DNA of 64,000 nt from Adiantum capillus-veneris (GCA_014529385.2 CM043942.1:48592244-48656243); one strand, 5' to 3'; positions 11,545 through 22,848 are shown, numbered from the stretch's first letter. Notes: generated from the letters alone by a model not told the origin. Numbers and translations: made by a program.

Positions 11545-12232
11545 TTTCTATGGATGGCATCTCTCTGAATGAAATCACATGGATACAAAGCAAGGGAATC
11601 TCTCTAGTTGCAATCACTTATCCTTACTCTAGGTCCCCTTTTTTTCATCGTGTGTGTGAAGAATCAATCTCTATTTTCGATGGATGGTTTTCTCTTGGAA
11701 GGCAATCACCTACACTTGCATCTTATAGGCATGTGGCATTATGCAAGATGCTAATGCTACCCGTCAAAATTAATGATGATATTGTTTGCTAGGGGCTATT
11801 GCAAAGAAACTATGTTTTGGTACTGCCTAGGTCGACATGTTTGCCAAAATGTACTTTAGAAAGCAAAAAAAGTGCTTGAGGAGGTTCCTCTGAGGGGTTC
11901 TATCTTGACGCACACCAATTGCAAGATATTCCCAACAAGGGTATGACTCCTTTTAATAGATGCAAAAGAGGGCGCCTCTCTAGTTGCAATCACCTATGCA
12001 TGCATCTTGAAGGGATTGCTAGTATGCAAGATGTTTGATTTGGGCAAAAGAATTGAGGATGATATTGTTAGTTAGGGGTTGTTGATAAAGAATGACGTGC
12101 TTGGAAATGCCTTGACTGACATGTTATTAAGTGTGGTAAACTTTAAAAATCACAACAAGTGCTTGAGGATCTTCTTATTTGGAACATCGTCTCTTGGAAT
12201 GCAATGATTGCGGGATGCTGTAGAAAGAGGAG
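11545..12232 (+). pseudogene. PPR protein pseudogene (PLS type)
   Basis: Two degenerate blocks follow the PPR pattern. Block 1 (about 11695-11880) reads AITYTCIL, ACGIMQDA, then broken frames. Block 2 (about 11985-12230) reads AITYACILKG, DLGKRI, DDIVS, GLLIKNDVLGNAL, DM, KCGK, then NIVSWNAMIAG near 12200-12225. The order ITYxCILKACG ... GLLxKNDVxLGNALxDMYxKCG ... NIVSWNAMIAGY is typical of plant PLS-class PPR proteins, which bind organellar RNA. Many stops and frameshifts make it a pseudogene. An earlier partial repeat (GISLVAITY, about 11600) extends it upstream. Confidence 0.75.
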
Positions 12233-12734
12233 GGGAGAAGAGGAGAAGTGTGTGTGTTAGGAGCAAGAGAAAGAAGGCATGGGGCCATCCAAGGAGGGGG
12301 GAGGCCTCATGTGTAGAGTTACGAATACGGCATGAGATTGATTTTTATTTTATTTTTTTGGGGGGCGGGGGATATTCCTACCTATTGGACTTTTTTAAAG
12401 ATAGAGCTTGTAGTAGGTGCACCATTAGTACGTCAGCAAGTTGCTCCAATTTTGAAGTGCATTTTATTAGGAGGAATCTTAAAAGATACCCTCTTTGTGA
12501 TCAAAGTGAAAAAGTAGAGGCCTACTAGGTGTCATAGGCAGATGGCAAGCAACTTGTGGTAGGTGGACGGTGAGGGAAATTTTACAAAGGAGGCAGGTGG
12601 CAGGGCACAAGAGGACATAGCTGGCAGCAAAGGCGAGATAGCTACCACGTGACCAAATGTAGGTAGCGCGAGAGCAGATGGAGATTTTTTAAGAGAAGAG
12701 TGTATTTTGGAAAGGGCTCTTGAAGATGACATAT
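12233..12734. other. No gene recognised
   Basis: Purine-rich sequence and a G8 run near 12360; no coding signal that I trust. Confidence 0.55.
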
Positions 12735-13060
12735 ATATTCCTGAACCTTTCTCGAAGGAAGCATTAGATCCATTGTAATGGACTCATATTCTAGAAACCT
12801 TAGATGTGTGTGCTATCTCAGATGGTCCCACAACAAAATTCTATGATAAGGATGGATATGATGTGGTTTTGTGTTTTATGGTCAATACAATCCTAGGAAA
12901 GGTTTCCTCAGAACATCCCAGGGGTGATAGATTGATCAAACAAGAGGTTGAAGAGTTCTATGACTCTTCAGAGCATTTTGCACGAGAGGAAGACGTAGAC
13001 AATGAATGCTCTGATAACTTGAGTGACCAAGAAGAAACGATAGTAGACATCCGGTTTTAC
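12735..13060 (+). pseudogene. Fragment of element-B-type polyprotein
   Basis: Reads YIPEPFSKEALDP, then LDVCAISDGPTTKFYDKDGYDVV and EEFYDSSEHFAREED. Element B at about 30925-31210 carries YIPEPFPEEELDPFGW, LDVCAVEDAPTTKF, GYDVV and DKFYDSVEHFE in the same order. The shared module lies between protease and the 3' end in B. One stop at about 12776. The fragment is cut on its right by LTR G. Function of the module is unknown. Confidence 0.7.
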
Positions 13061-13077
13061 AAATTTTCAACCAAAAA

Positions 13078-13922
13078 CCTAAACGTCTATTTTGAAGATC
13101 CATTTTTTGTACTTATCGTAGATATGGTGATGCCATGGAATTATATGAGAGTCTTTATGAGTTTATTTTGTGGCCTTTTTAGCTTGGTATGTTAGGCACA
13201 TGTACATGTGGGTCAAGTCACCCAGCTAGTAGGTCAGCCGTTATAGGGGCAAGTGTGTGCAGTTTGAATTTTTTTTATATGCCCCTAATCTATGTATATG
13301 AGATGTGAGTTTTAAGCAAGCACTGTGGTATCTTATAATCAAAATTTTGTAGTTTTTTTGTCGTTATAATTCTTTTGCCCTCAACTAACTTCTCTCTATG
13401 TAGTAGTGCTATATAGCCTGTTGTTTGCATCAATTTTTCACATAGTAATGCATAGATTCAAACATTGACATCTTCAAAAAAATTGTTGTAAAAAAATTAG
13501 AAATTTTTTTAACCTTGAAAGCATCCCTTTTGGATTTGTTCTTTAGAAGCTATAGTATGTTCCCTGCAGGGTACATGATATGGTAGCCTACATGCAATTT
13601 GATCTAGAGCAAGTTGTGAAAGCTTACATGCTTTGTGACATATGTAAAATTTGAAATTATGGTTTTTCAAAATGGAGAAGATCTTTTTTCAAGTGCATTG
13701 GTTGGTATGTGGTGTAAATCCATGCTAGGGCAGGTGCTTCTTCCTAGTTTCCATGGTGGTCTTCTAAGTTGGCATGTGCTTGTAAATTCCCACGGGATCA
13801 CTTGTCTTTGACTTGTGGTTTTGTGGAGTTATTTTGATATGGTTTGTGGTGATGAATTTGCATATTGAGGACTATTGGGATACATTGTTGTAGAGGTGCC
13901 CCTTTTTCTTGTTTTCTTAACA
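13078..13922 (+). repeat. LTR G, diverged relative of LTR C
   Basis: Aligns along its length with 51797-52952: shared blocks include CTTTTTAGCTTG, GGCACATGTACATG, AGTCACCCAGCTAGT and, near the end, TTAACAATGTTTTGATGCCC (C: CCAACAGTGTTTTGGTGCCC). It lacks the 288-bp MITE present in LTR C. A degenerate primer-binding-site-like stretch (about 13929-13945) and gag follow, so it is a 5' LTR. Confidence 0.7.
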
Positions 13923-13969
13923 ATGTTTTGATGCCCTCCACCGCAAAACTCTTTCACGTGACCTTCAAG

Positions 13970-14540
13970 TTATAGGTTTTGATTGATGTGATAGCAGAAT
14001 TTCCAAATTTTTATGGTAATGTAGGCGAGGATGTTGATGCATTCATTGAAAAGATGGAGTTTTCTTGTTTGATTACAAATCAAGAAGATCCATTGGTTAT
14101 GCTGAATATATATATACTTTTTGCTTGAAAGAGAATGCAAGGACATGGTACAATGAATATAAATTGTAGTTGAAATCATCTCGATCTCCATGGTGATGAC
14201 TGACAATGCAATTAAGAAGGATTTTCTTGAGAGGTTTAAGAAGGTGAGGATCTAGAGAAGGTAGGTATTTGTGTCAAGAGCCTTATGCAAGGTGAACATG
14301 AAACAATGGATATGCATGTGAGGTAGTTTAATGAGTTATGGAGAAAATATTGTAATGTTTTAAGAAATGAGTCCTCCTCTTATGCTTGAATTGACCATGT
14401 TTATGCGAATCTTAAGGGCTGATTTGAGATTCAAAGTTGAGCTAAAAAGGTGGCTTACATTTGAGGATGTAGTAAAGGTTGCAAAGCATGAGGAATGGAC
14501 ACTAGAGAGATTGAGAGGGCTTGGATTGCATGTGATGTGA
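13970..14540 (+). pseudogene. Element G gag relic
   Basis: Broken frames match the gag of element C: FPNFYGN...DAFIEKMEF (C: FPEFNGKSNESSKAFIERMEF), ENARTWYNEY, and RADLRFKVELKRWLTFEDVVKVAKHEEW (C: RSNLRLKVELKQPRTFEEVVEIAKNKEW). Several stops and frameshifts. Dead gag of the same family as C. Confidence 0.7.
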
Positions 14541-15700
14541 AGCCAAAGGTTTCTCCATGCATTGATGTATATACAAAGAGAGCCTCTAATTCAATATTAT
14601 ATCATGGTGTTTCTCTTGCAAAAGAACAACAAGCATATAATGAGGAGAAAAGATGTTAAGAAGAATGTACAAATCATGTCATCCTTGTTGTCTTTTCCAC
14701 TTAATGGTGCTTCACATGGCAAAGATGATGTTTCGATGGATGTGAAAATGAATGGAAAGGAAAAGAATGAAATTAGTGAAGTTCCAAAAAAGGATCATGA
14801 TGAGAATCAAGATATGGATACCATAAATGTCATGTCTACTATATGCACGTGCATTGGAAGAGGAGCTTGTATGATGCTAAAGTGGATATAGATTGTCCCT
14901 CTCCTTTATGTTTTAGTTGAAAAGGACTTGCACATCAACAAAGCTTTTCATGTGCAAGAGGATTATACCCAAGAAGAGGCTTCTCAAGTATATTGTATGG
15001 TTGGTTCTACGACAAAAAATGATGCTGCTATTGAACATGCTGTGGACCTTGTAATGAGGAGACTATCCATAAGTAATTTCATGATTCTATCTATGATGAT
15101 GTAGGTATCCATGCTGTCAATGATGAAGTGCATAAGATGGTTCTTGAGGCTATGTGGGAAGCCATGGAAATGTAATTTGATGCGTAATGATAATATGGTT
15201 CATGGTAACTTTCTAGATCCTCTTTTGCTAAGGAGATTAAGCTATGTGTAGAAGATGTCTTACCTTTAAGCTGGACACTTTTGAAATGAATGAATTTTTT
15301 TTTAATGGGTGAAGAATATGATTTGGTTATGCATAAGTATATGATGATGCTTGATGAAAAGGTTGATGCCATTTTTAAGGGGATGGTAAAGGATGATGTA
15401 CATGATATGATGAGTGAGGAGACTTTATATATGGTATTTGTGAATACTATTTTTTATTTCCAAGGGGAATAGATGGCATATATATTCCATGGTTTGAGGT
15501 CGGAAACATTAACTTGGGTGCTTTAACTTTATGAAGTTGTAGCATGTGTTTTATGGCCATTTGATCTAGGTGACCATGAAATTGTTTGCTACTAATGAGC
15601 ATGAATGTTCTAGTAGGCTTTGGGGTCGGCAAACTATGTTGCGTGCATTTTATATGCGAGCTTCTATTTTTGTGCAGCCTACCTTGATCATAAACTCCGG
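14541..15700. other. Probable continuation of element G, no domain recognised
   Basis: Lys/Asp-rich short frames (for example 14562-14891) may be decayed gag-protease linker; no protease, RT or integrase motif is visible. Confidence 0.4.
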
Positions 15701-15703
<3 letters not shown>

Positions 15704-15743
<40 letters not shown>

Positions 15744-15756
15744 GAGAGAGAGAGAG

Positions 15757-15788
<32 letters not shown>
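15704..15788 (+). repeat. (GA)n microsatellite
   Basis: About 85 bp of GA with few interruptions. Confidence 0.95.
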
Positions 15789-16123
15789 CAGTCCCAAAAT
15801 GGCACCTCATGCAAAGCTTGAAAAATGGCATCACTTTTTATTTAAGAGTGAAAGAGAGAAGTTTTGTTGATTCTTCAAAATGTGTAGCACCTATTGGATC
15901 AAACAAAAATAAATTCAATCAATAATAAGATGGCCATCCCTTTGAAAATCCAAGTCAAAGCTCTACCTCATGCGACACACTTGCTATTCTGTGCCCTCAT
16001 CCCCACCTTGCACACACACAGGTGGAGAGGTGCCTCCCCCAAACCCTATCCTTGCAACCTCTTTGTCCCAAAACTCTTCCCTCGTGGAGACACATATTGC
16101 GCCCTCTCCTTGGCCCCACCTTG

Positions 16124-16130
<7 letters not shown>
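15789..16130. other. No gene recognised
   Basis: Between two GA tracts; no supported feature. Confidence 0.6.

Positions 16131-16190
<60 letters not shown>
16131..16190 (+). repeat. (GA)n microsatellite
   Basis: Sixty bases of pure AG. Confidence 0.95.
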
Positions 16191-16194
<4 letters not shown>

Positions 16195-17094
16195 AGCACC
16201 GGGAATAGAAAAAGAGGCAGAGGCTTTGATCAGGCGAGAGGGAGAGAGAATCTACTAAAGTATCTTTGATTTTCTCTTTTTTTTTGGTTGTGGTGCAAAC
16301 ATACTACAATCCACATATTCCTATTAGACAAATTTTTGCAGATTCAATTTGTGTGCAAGTCTTATTTTATTCAATCGCACTCTGTAGCAATGGCTCACAA
16401 TTGAGCTCAAAACCTTGAATGTTAGACAAAGACACTAGCCTAAACCATTGTAGCGCAAGAGGGGCATGCCTAGTATATGAGCCTTGCATGATTAAAAGAA
16501 ATCACACTACACCTGCACCACCGCATGGCAGTCTCCTCATTCATGCAGCCTCCATGTTTGTGCAACCTCCTTTTCCACTTACCTCCCTCACCAGGGCTAC
16601 CACTTGTCATCACTTTGCCTTTTTCCATTTCATCCAAATGCATGTATCTTCCAAGATATTTTCTAATAAACCAATTCCCAAAATTTGAACCACATAACTA
16701 TGTGCTTTTTCATAAGCAAGTTAATAATGAGGATACAAGCTTGTCAATACCACTTTGTGATTAATACAAGTTTACAATAGATATAGATACTTGGATTTGT
16801 TGATGTTAGATACACCTTACAACAAATCGACATGGTTAACTCTTTAGACTTGGAATTGTTAATCCTAGTCTTTACACTAGAGGTAAGATTCTACTGCTAC
16901 AAGTCATGACCACAATCACTTTGGAGGGATGTATATGACCAACATTCTCCCAAAATGTTGATGATGATTAGGATGACAATTGGTAATGTATTTTCCCCTC
17001 TCACTCTAGCCCACCTTCTTCATTCCAACCACTACCTCTTCTTCTAAGGACAATCAAATCATTCTCTGCTTGGCTCATAATAAGGTTCTTTCCA
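16191..17094. other. No gene recognised
   Basis: Only short frames without motifs. Confidence 0.6.
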
Positions 17095-17115
17095 CTCTCT
17101 CTCTCTCTCTCTCTC

Positions 17116-17165
<50 letters not shown>
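17095..17165 (+). repeat. (CT)n microsatellite
   Basis: CT run with two single-base breaks. Confidence 0.95.
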
Positions 17166-17167
<2 letters not shown>

Positions 17168-17322
17168 GAAGAGTTTCAATCATAATAGATTGCATAATAT
17201 TAATAATGTCTCCCTACCTCTATATCATGCTTGTGTCACACTAGAGACAACTAGAGACTAGGGCATATCACCATCCTTTATTATATGGGGACAAACTATG
17301 TGGAACCTTGGACATGCAAGAA

Positions 17323-17472
17323 AGAGGAGGAGTGCATAACTTGGTGGTTGTCATTAGTCCCATTGACAACACAATTATCTTGAAAAGACAAGAGAGGAGG
17401 AGGGCATAACTTGGTGGTTGTCAGTAGTGCCATTGACAACATACTTGAGTTTGAAAAGGCAAGAGAGGAGGA
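17323..17472 (+). repeat. Two tandem 70-bp repeats
   Basis: GCATAACTTGGTGGTTGTCA occurs with a 70-bp period (about 17334 and 17404), each followed by a GACAACA block and a purine-rich GAGGAGGAG block. Confidence 0.8.
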
Positions 17473-17607
17473 GGAGAGGAGGAGATAGATGTTGTCAATA
17501 GGGTAGTGAAACAATGGGTACAATGGCTACACAAGATTCTATGCAGGGGTAGTTGCATCCATGTCATGGGACAACCATGGATGTTAACCCAAAATGTCAG
17601 GAACTCA

Positions 17608-17612
17608 ATTTT
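17608..17612. repeat. Target duplication ATTTT, left
   Basis: Matches 22849-22853 on the other side of the copia element. Confidence 0.75.
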
Positions 17613-17955
17613 TGTTGAAGATGATGAAACAGGAAACGGAAGGAAGATAGCAACTCAGAGTAGGAAGAAGATGGAGAAGGAGAAGACAATGAAACAGGAA
17701 ACAGAAGGAAGATAGCAACTTAGAGTAGGAAGAAGATGGAGAAGGAGAAGACACAGAGCTTGCGTACGAGATCTCTGTAGTCTATCTCTCTGTATTAGAA
17801 TAATAGAGTATTTACAAACTCAAAGCTACAAAGCTTATATGAGACCCTAAGAGATAAGGTGTCCTTTCACACCAGATGTCTAGGGGGAAAAACCAGTGGG
17901 ACAAAAGTGCCCCTAGTGAAGCGCGTATACACACTAACACTACTACATGTCTACA
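17613..17955 (-). repeat. Copia 3' LTR with internal 65-bp duplication
   Basis: TG...CA ends (TGTTGAAG...GTCTACA). It is 65 bp longer than its partner because a purine-rich unit around 17625-17755 is tandemly doubled. Confidence 0.92.
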
Positions 17956-17967
17956 AATCCCCCCTGT
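17956..17967 (-). other. Copia polypurine tract
   Basis: On the minus strand ACAGGGGGGATT directly before the 3' LTR. Confidence 0.75.
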
Positions 17968-18002
17968 AGTGATAGTGTGAATCCGTACAAGGTAGCAGAT
18001 CA

Positions 18003-18801
18003 TCATGTGTATGAGAGTAAGCCCAAAGCTTTTCGGAAAGCTTCAAACTTTTCTCGTGATAACGCCTTCATAAATAGATGTGCAATGTTATCGTGTGTAG
18101 GACAGTAAGTTAGTGTGATCTCCCTTGCATGTAGCCTTTCCCTGACATAGTGGTAGTGAACCTCTATGTGCTTTGTTCTTGCATGAAATACTGGATTCCT
18201 TGCAACTGCCATAGCACTCTGACTGTCAGTGAAAATGGTAGTGTGTGTCCGTTGACACTCACAAAGATTTGCCAATAACCTGCGTATCCATACACAATCA
18301 ACTATTGTCGTGAAAGCTGCCTGTACTTAGCTTCACAAGTTGATGTAGCCATTGTGGGTTGCTTCTTGCTTAGCCAAGATATACATGCATTTCCCAAGAA
18401 AAAACAATTCCCACTTGTGGAATGTCATGTGTCAAAATCACCAGCCCAATCTGAATCGCTGTAACCAAGAAGCTGCATAGAACTGTGCTTTCCATACATA
18501 TCCCCCCTTGAAAGAACATGGAAAGATTAGGGGTACCTGAAAGGTAACGAAGTATGCGCTTCACAGCCTGCCAATGATGCATACCTGGGCTGTGCATAAA
18601 TCTGCTTTCTTGTGAAACCCCAAATTGAATGTCTGGACGAGTGTTGCCTGCCAAATATATCAAGCAACCAACCACTGCTGCGTAAGTATATACATCAAAA
18701 GGTTCTCCAGCATCGTGCATGCTCAACTTTGATCCAGTTTCTACGGGTGTAGAGATTGGTTTACAATTTTTCATACCAAACTTGTCCAAAATTTTATGCA
18801 A
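18003..18801 (-). pseudogene. Copia RT C-terminus and RNase H
   Basis: Minus strand from 18801: NCKPISTPVETGSKLS, the AVVGCLIYLAGNTRPDI stretch, HWQAVKRILRYLSGT, all standard copia RT tail. A broken middle (about 18280-18420) follows, then RNase H with FTDSQSAMAVARNPVFH and RTKHIEVHYHYVRERL, ending at 18003 with LGLLSYT and a stop. At least one stop (about 18811) and one or more frameshifts separate it from the RT core. Confidence 0.85.
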
Positions 18802-18810
18802 ATATTTTGC

Positions 18811-19461
18811 CTACAACATGTATATGCCATCCTCTGATTGTACAAACTGAATACCCAAGTAATAATGTAGCAAACCAAGATCAGACATCTCAAAGGTTTT
18901 TCTCAAAGCATATTTAAACGCTTCAATTTCATCTGTAGTATTGCCTGTAAGAAGCATATCATGCACATAAAGTGTTAGCATAATGAGAACTCTATCTCTC
19001 TTTTTGACATACAAAGTACTTTTTGTTGGACTATTCTGAAATCCCTGGCCAATCAAATAAGTATGTATCTTCTCATACCATGCTCTTGGAGCCTGTTTGA
19101 GACCATACAAAGCTTTACGCAATCTACATACCTTTTGCTCTTGACCTTTTACAACAAAACCACTTGGTTGACTTACATAAACTTCTTCCTGCAAATCACC
19201 ATTCAAAAAAGCAATTTTGATATCCAACTGATGCACTTTCCAACCATGATGAGCAGCAATTGCAACTAGTGATCTAACTGTGGACGCACGAGAAGTAGGA
19301 GCAAAGGTTTCATCATAATCTATGCCTTTCTGTTGCGCATAGCCTTTTGACACAAGCTTTGCTTTGTATCTGTCAACAGTACCATCTTGTTTCCTTTTTA
19401 CCTTAAATACCCACTTTGTACCAATAGGCTTTTTACCTGTAGGCAAGTCCATAGATCCCAT
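18811..19461 (-). pseudogene. Copia reverse transcriptase core
   Basis: Minus strand: KPIGTKWVFKVKRKQDG, RYKAKLVSKGYAQQKGIDY, HQLDIKIAFLNGDLQEEVY, LYGLKQAPRAWY are diagnostic copia RT motifs. The catalytic box, normally YVDD, reads YVHD (codons 18969-18958): one of the two essential aspartates is lost, which should abolish polymerisation. In-frame with stop at 18811. Confidence 0.9.
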
Positions 19462-19751
19462 GTATGATTCTTATGAATAGAATCAATTTCTTGCTGCATA
19501 GCATCTTTCCACCGAAAAAACCCTAAAGCTTGTTCAAATGAATCAGGCTCATCTGCATCACAAAGAGTGCTAAAGCAAGCCAAATCTACTTGCTCTCTGC
19601 CAAAAGTAGTACCATCACGTGTTTTTCGTGGTAACGGTGCATCCAACTTGCTATCCTGCAAAGTTTTTTGAACCCATTTAGGCAAGGTTCTTTCTTCCCT
19701 GAGAACTTCTTGCTCTTCACGCACAATTTCCTCTACATCATGAGGTGTCAC
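19398..19751 (-). pseudogene. Copia integrase-RT linker
   Basis: Acidic linker ending in FRWKDAMQQEIDSIHKNHTWDL, the usual lead into copia RT. A frameshift near 19460 separates it from the RT core, and a stop near 19785 from the integrase. Confidence 0.7.
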
Positions 19752-19784
19752 ATGCTGATCAAAAGATTGATCAAGATTATCAAC

Positions 19785-20478
19785 CTATTGTGATTCTTGA
19801 TTCTCCACAAAAGAAGGAAGCAAACCTTCAAATACATCATGTGTCTGCATATGAGGTACATCAAAAGCAACCATAGGTTGAGCAGTAGTTTCTGCAAAAA
19901 TTACATCACGACTTTCAAAAATCTTGTTTGTAGCAGGATTGTAAAGTATATAACCTTTACTTCCACTACTGTACCCCACAAATATACATTTGATTGCCTT
20001 ATCATCAAGCTTCCCACGTAACTGTTGAGGGATGTGAGCATAAGCAAGACAACCAAAAACACCAAGATAACTGATTGAAGGTTTTCTGTCATACCAAGCT
20101 TCATATGGAGTAATGGTCTTCAAGGCACGAGTAGGACACCTGTTCAAAACATGTGTTTCACAAGCAACTGCCTCCATCCATAGCTTATGAGGCAAACTCT
20201 TAGCCTTGAGCATACATCTAGCCGTCTCCATTAAAGACCTGTTCTTCCTTTCTGCAACACCCATTCTGTTGTGGTGTGTATGGCATAGTGCATTGGTGTT
20301 TAATGCCTTTCTTTCCCAAAAAATCCTTAAATGCACCTGACATGTATTCACCTCCTCGATCGGTACGAAGAGTCTGTACTTTGCAACCTGTTTCATTTTC
20401 AACCATGGCGACATAATGTTGAAAAATTTCAAACACATCTGACTTTGCTTTGAGTGGATACACCCAACAAAACATCAA
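19785..20478 (-). pseudogene. Copia integrase core and C-terminus
   Basis: Minus strand: second core Asp in LRTDRGGEY (about 20370-20347), then a frameshift near 20265, then GVAERKNRSLMETARCML with the catalytic Glu, and GVFGCLAYAHIP and FVGYSSGSKGYILY of the C-terminal region. The first Asp is in the upstream frame (HSDVCGPM). Confidence 0.85.
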
Positions 20479-20491
20479 TGAAGGTCACAAA

Positions 20492-21240
20492 TTAAAGGCT
20501 GTTTCCCATAGATGGCATCCTCATAGGACCACATACATCACTGTGTACAAGCTGCAACTTTTGTGTCCCTCTAAGTGAACCATCCTGCAAAAATGCAAAT
20601 CTGTGCATCTTTCCAAGAACGCAACCTTCACATACATGTCTTGGTGGCATCTCCAATAAAGACAAATCATGCACCATATTATGACGTTGTAAATTCATCA
20701 AACTGCCATAACCAACATGCCCAAATCTAGCATGCCACAACTCAGCATCCTGCATGGCCTGATTCTTTGTTTCTGCAATACATACCTGAATCTGCTTTTC
20801 ATAATAATCTAGCACAAATAGTCCATTTTCCAGTGTACCTGTAGTGATAAGAGAATAACCATTCTCTCGATCTCGTACAACACATCTGTCATCCTCAAAA
20901 ATGACCCGAAGACCATTTTTTGCAAGAGAGGATACAGACAACAAATTCTTCTTGATCCCTGGAACATGTAAGACATCTGGCAAGCATAAATCAGAACCAT
21001 CTGAAATGGTAATCAAAATCTTACCAACGCCTTTGATTGGATAAGAAGCATTATTTGCACATGTCACCTTCTTTCCTGCTAGAGTTGCATCCAATGAACA
21101 AAACAAATCCTTCCTTGAAGTAATACGCCTGGATGCACCACTATCAAAGTACCAAATCATTTGTGTCTCGTCAACACTGTAAGCAGAAAAATCTGAACAT
21201 ACTAAGAAAGCATAAGAATCCTGCACAAAGTTTGCAGACT
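20492..21240 (-). pseudogene. Copia protease and integrase N-terminus
   Basis: Minus strand: MIWYFDSGASRRIT (aspartic protease DSGA near 21150), VLHVPGIKKNLLSV, then the GAG-pre-integrase block AELWHARFGHVGYGSL with HHCC residues (VCEGCVLGK), then LVHSDVCGPM with the first catalytic Asp. The open frame starts further up (21502) but its first part is out of register with the true zinc-knuckle frame. Confidence 0.88.
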
Positions 21241-21590
21241 CTCTCTTTAGCTGTAGAAGAATCACTAGAAGCTGAAACAACCAAACTTGACTCTTTCTTC
21301 TTTTCTTTAGCAATTCGCTTTTTACACTCACTAATGTAGTGACCAGGTTTCTTGCAGTAGTGACATTTACCTTTCTTCTTGGACTTGTCGGAATCACCTT
21401 TAGACTTCTCTGAAGACTGTCCTGCACCAGACTTGGAGTGATGAGCACTCTCTTTACCCTTGTTTTTGTTTGTACAACAAGAGCATGATCCATACCATCC
21501 ACCTGTAAAGACTTTTTCTTACGTGATTGATCCTCCTACAATAGCAAAGCCACTAACTCTTCAAAACGAAGAGGCTCAGGATTAGCTCAT
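21240..21590 (-). pseudogene. Copia gag zinc-knuckle region, frame-shifted
   Basis: Minus strand 21370-21300 reads KGKCHYCKKPGHYISECKK, a CX2CX4HX4C nucleic-acid-binding knuckle, in a frame different from both neighbours. Two frameshifts (about 21470 and 21235) and a stop at 21587 flank it. Confidence 0.8.
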
Positions 21591-22171
21591 AAAGACAGAG
21601 TCAAAGAAGTCTGAAAAGTCAAATAAGATGGTGGTAGTGAATTGAGTGTTTTGGAAACCAAGTCCTTCTCTGGAATCACTTCATCAATGCTAAGCAATTG
21701 CTCTTTAAGATCCTTGATTTTTGTAAGATGCTCGACGATATCGTCACCTTCGTCCATCTGTATTTTGTCAAGTTGTTTCTTCAAAAACTCTATTCTCGCA
21801 GCGTTTCTTCCTCCAAACATAGCTTGTAGAGTGTCCCAAGCATCCTTAGAAGTTCTGCAAGATCTGATATGTGGTGTGATTTTCCTCTTTATGGTTAAGG
21901 CAATCACAGCCATAGCTTGTGCATCTTTAGTATCCCATTTCTTTTGCTCTGGAGTGACTTGTAAGGGTCGTGCACCAACAGCTGCACCACGACCAGGCGT
22001 GGCAGGTGCAATGCTACCTGGAAGAACTTCATCTCCACAGACATAATCCCACAATCTTTTACCAAGCAAAACATTTTTGGCCATAAAAGACCAAAGAGAA
22101 TAGTTGGTACCATCCAATTTGTCTTCGGATGTAAACGCACAAAAAATCTCTTTCTCTGTAGATTGAGCCAT
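21587..22171 (-). pseudogene. Copia gag (UBN2-type), 194 aa
   Basis: First ATG on the minus strand is at 22171 (MAQSTEKEIFCAF). Typical copia gag motifs: KLDGTNYSLWSFMAKNVLLG, AWDTLQAMFGG, RIEFLKKQLDKIQMDEGD and LPPSYLTFQTSL. It ends at a stop at 21587 before the zinc knuckle, so the capsid part alone is open. Confidence 0.88.
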
Positions 22172-22556
22172 ACTGTGGATGCACACAAGAGAGCAAAAGA
22201 ACCTCCAAGAGATTCACAAATCTCCTCTCCAATGCAAGCAAAACTCTACACAAAATCTCAGCACAAAGCTAAGACAAGCTGCTTCCCAAAAGAACTGTTT
22301 ACTTGAAGAAAATCTATCAAAAAGCACACCCTCTTGATCTAAACGCCTCCAAAAAGTAACTTTTGCTACGCTGCTCATAACAAAATTCTGAGGGCTTGAA
22401 CGGCTTCAAAAGGGGGGTAAAACCCTAGGTCGCCTTTTGAGAATACTCCTGGAACGTCGAGGATGCTCCCACGAGCAAATTTTTCGAAAACTGCCTGAAA
22501 ACTGCGATTGCGCGCGCGGACGCAAAAACGCAAGTAGAGGATCTGGAAATCACCTT

Positions 22557-22569
22557 GCTCTGATACCAA
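22557..22569 (-). other. Copia primer binding site (initiator Met tRNA)
   Basis: Minus strand TGGTATCAGAGCA directly inside the 5' LTR, the common plant copia primer site. Confidence 0.85.
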
Positions 22570-22570
22570 T

Positions 22571-22848
22571 TGTTGAAGATGATGAAACAGGAAACAGAAG
22601 GAAGATAGCAACTCAGAGTAGGAAGAAGATGGAGAAGGAGAAGACACAGAGCTTGCGTACGAGATCTCTGTAGTCTATCTCTCTGTATTAGAATAATAGA
22701 GTATTTACAAACTCAGAGCTACAAAGCTTATATGAGACCCTAAGAGATAAGGTGTCCTTTCACACCGGATGTCCAGGGGAAAAACCCAGTGGGACAAAAG
22801 TGCCCCTGGTGAAGCGCGTATACACACTAACACTACTACATGTCTACA
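22571..22848 (-). repeat. Copia 5' LTR
   Basis: 278 bp, TGTTGAAG...GTCTACA as written on the plus strand. Matches 17613-17955 apart from the 65-bp duplication there. Confidence 0.93.

Larger units (their letters stand above)
17613..22848 (-). mobile_element. Ty1/copia retrotransposon, complete but inactive
   Basis: 5236 bp, read on the minus strand: 5' LTR 22571-22848, iMet-type primer binding site, gag, protease, integrase, RT, RNase H (copia order), polypurine tract, 3' LTR 17613-17955, and a 5-bp target duplication ATTTT. The LTRs differ at about seven positions by eye over 278 comparable bases, so the insertion is fairly recent. The polyprotein has several frameshifts and stops and an altered RT active site, so it is not autonomous. 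Confidence 0.93.

Noticed and set aside
12208-12528. 106-codon Arg-rich frame
   Set aside because: Purine-rich low-complexity DNA, no motif or homologous neighbour.
15447-15797. Leu/Ser-repeat open frame
   Set aside because: It is the translation of the (GA)n microsatellite on the minus strand.
15894-16269. Arg/Glu-repeat open frames
   Set aside because: Translation of a GA microsatellite; no start or codon evidence.
17001-17261. Overlapping Ser/Leu and Arg/Glu frames
   Set aside because: Translation of the CT tract on both strands.
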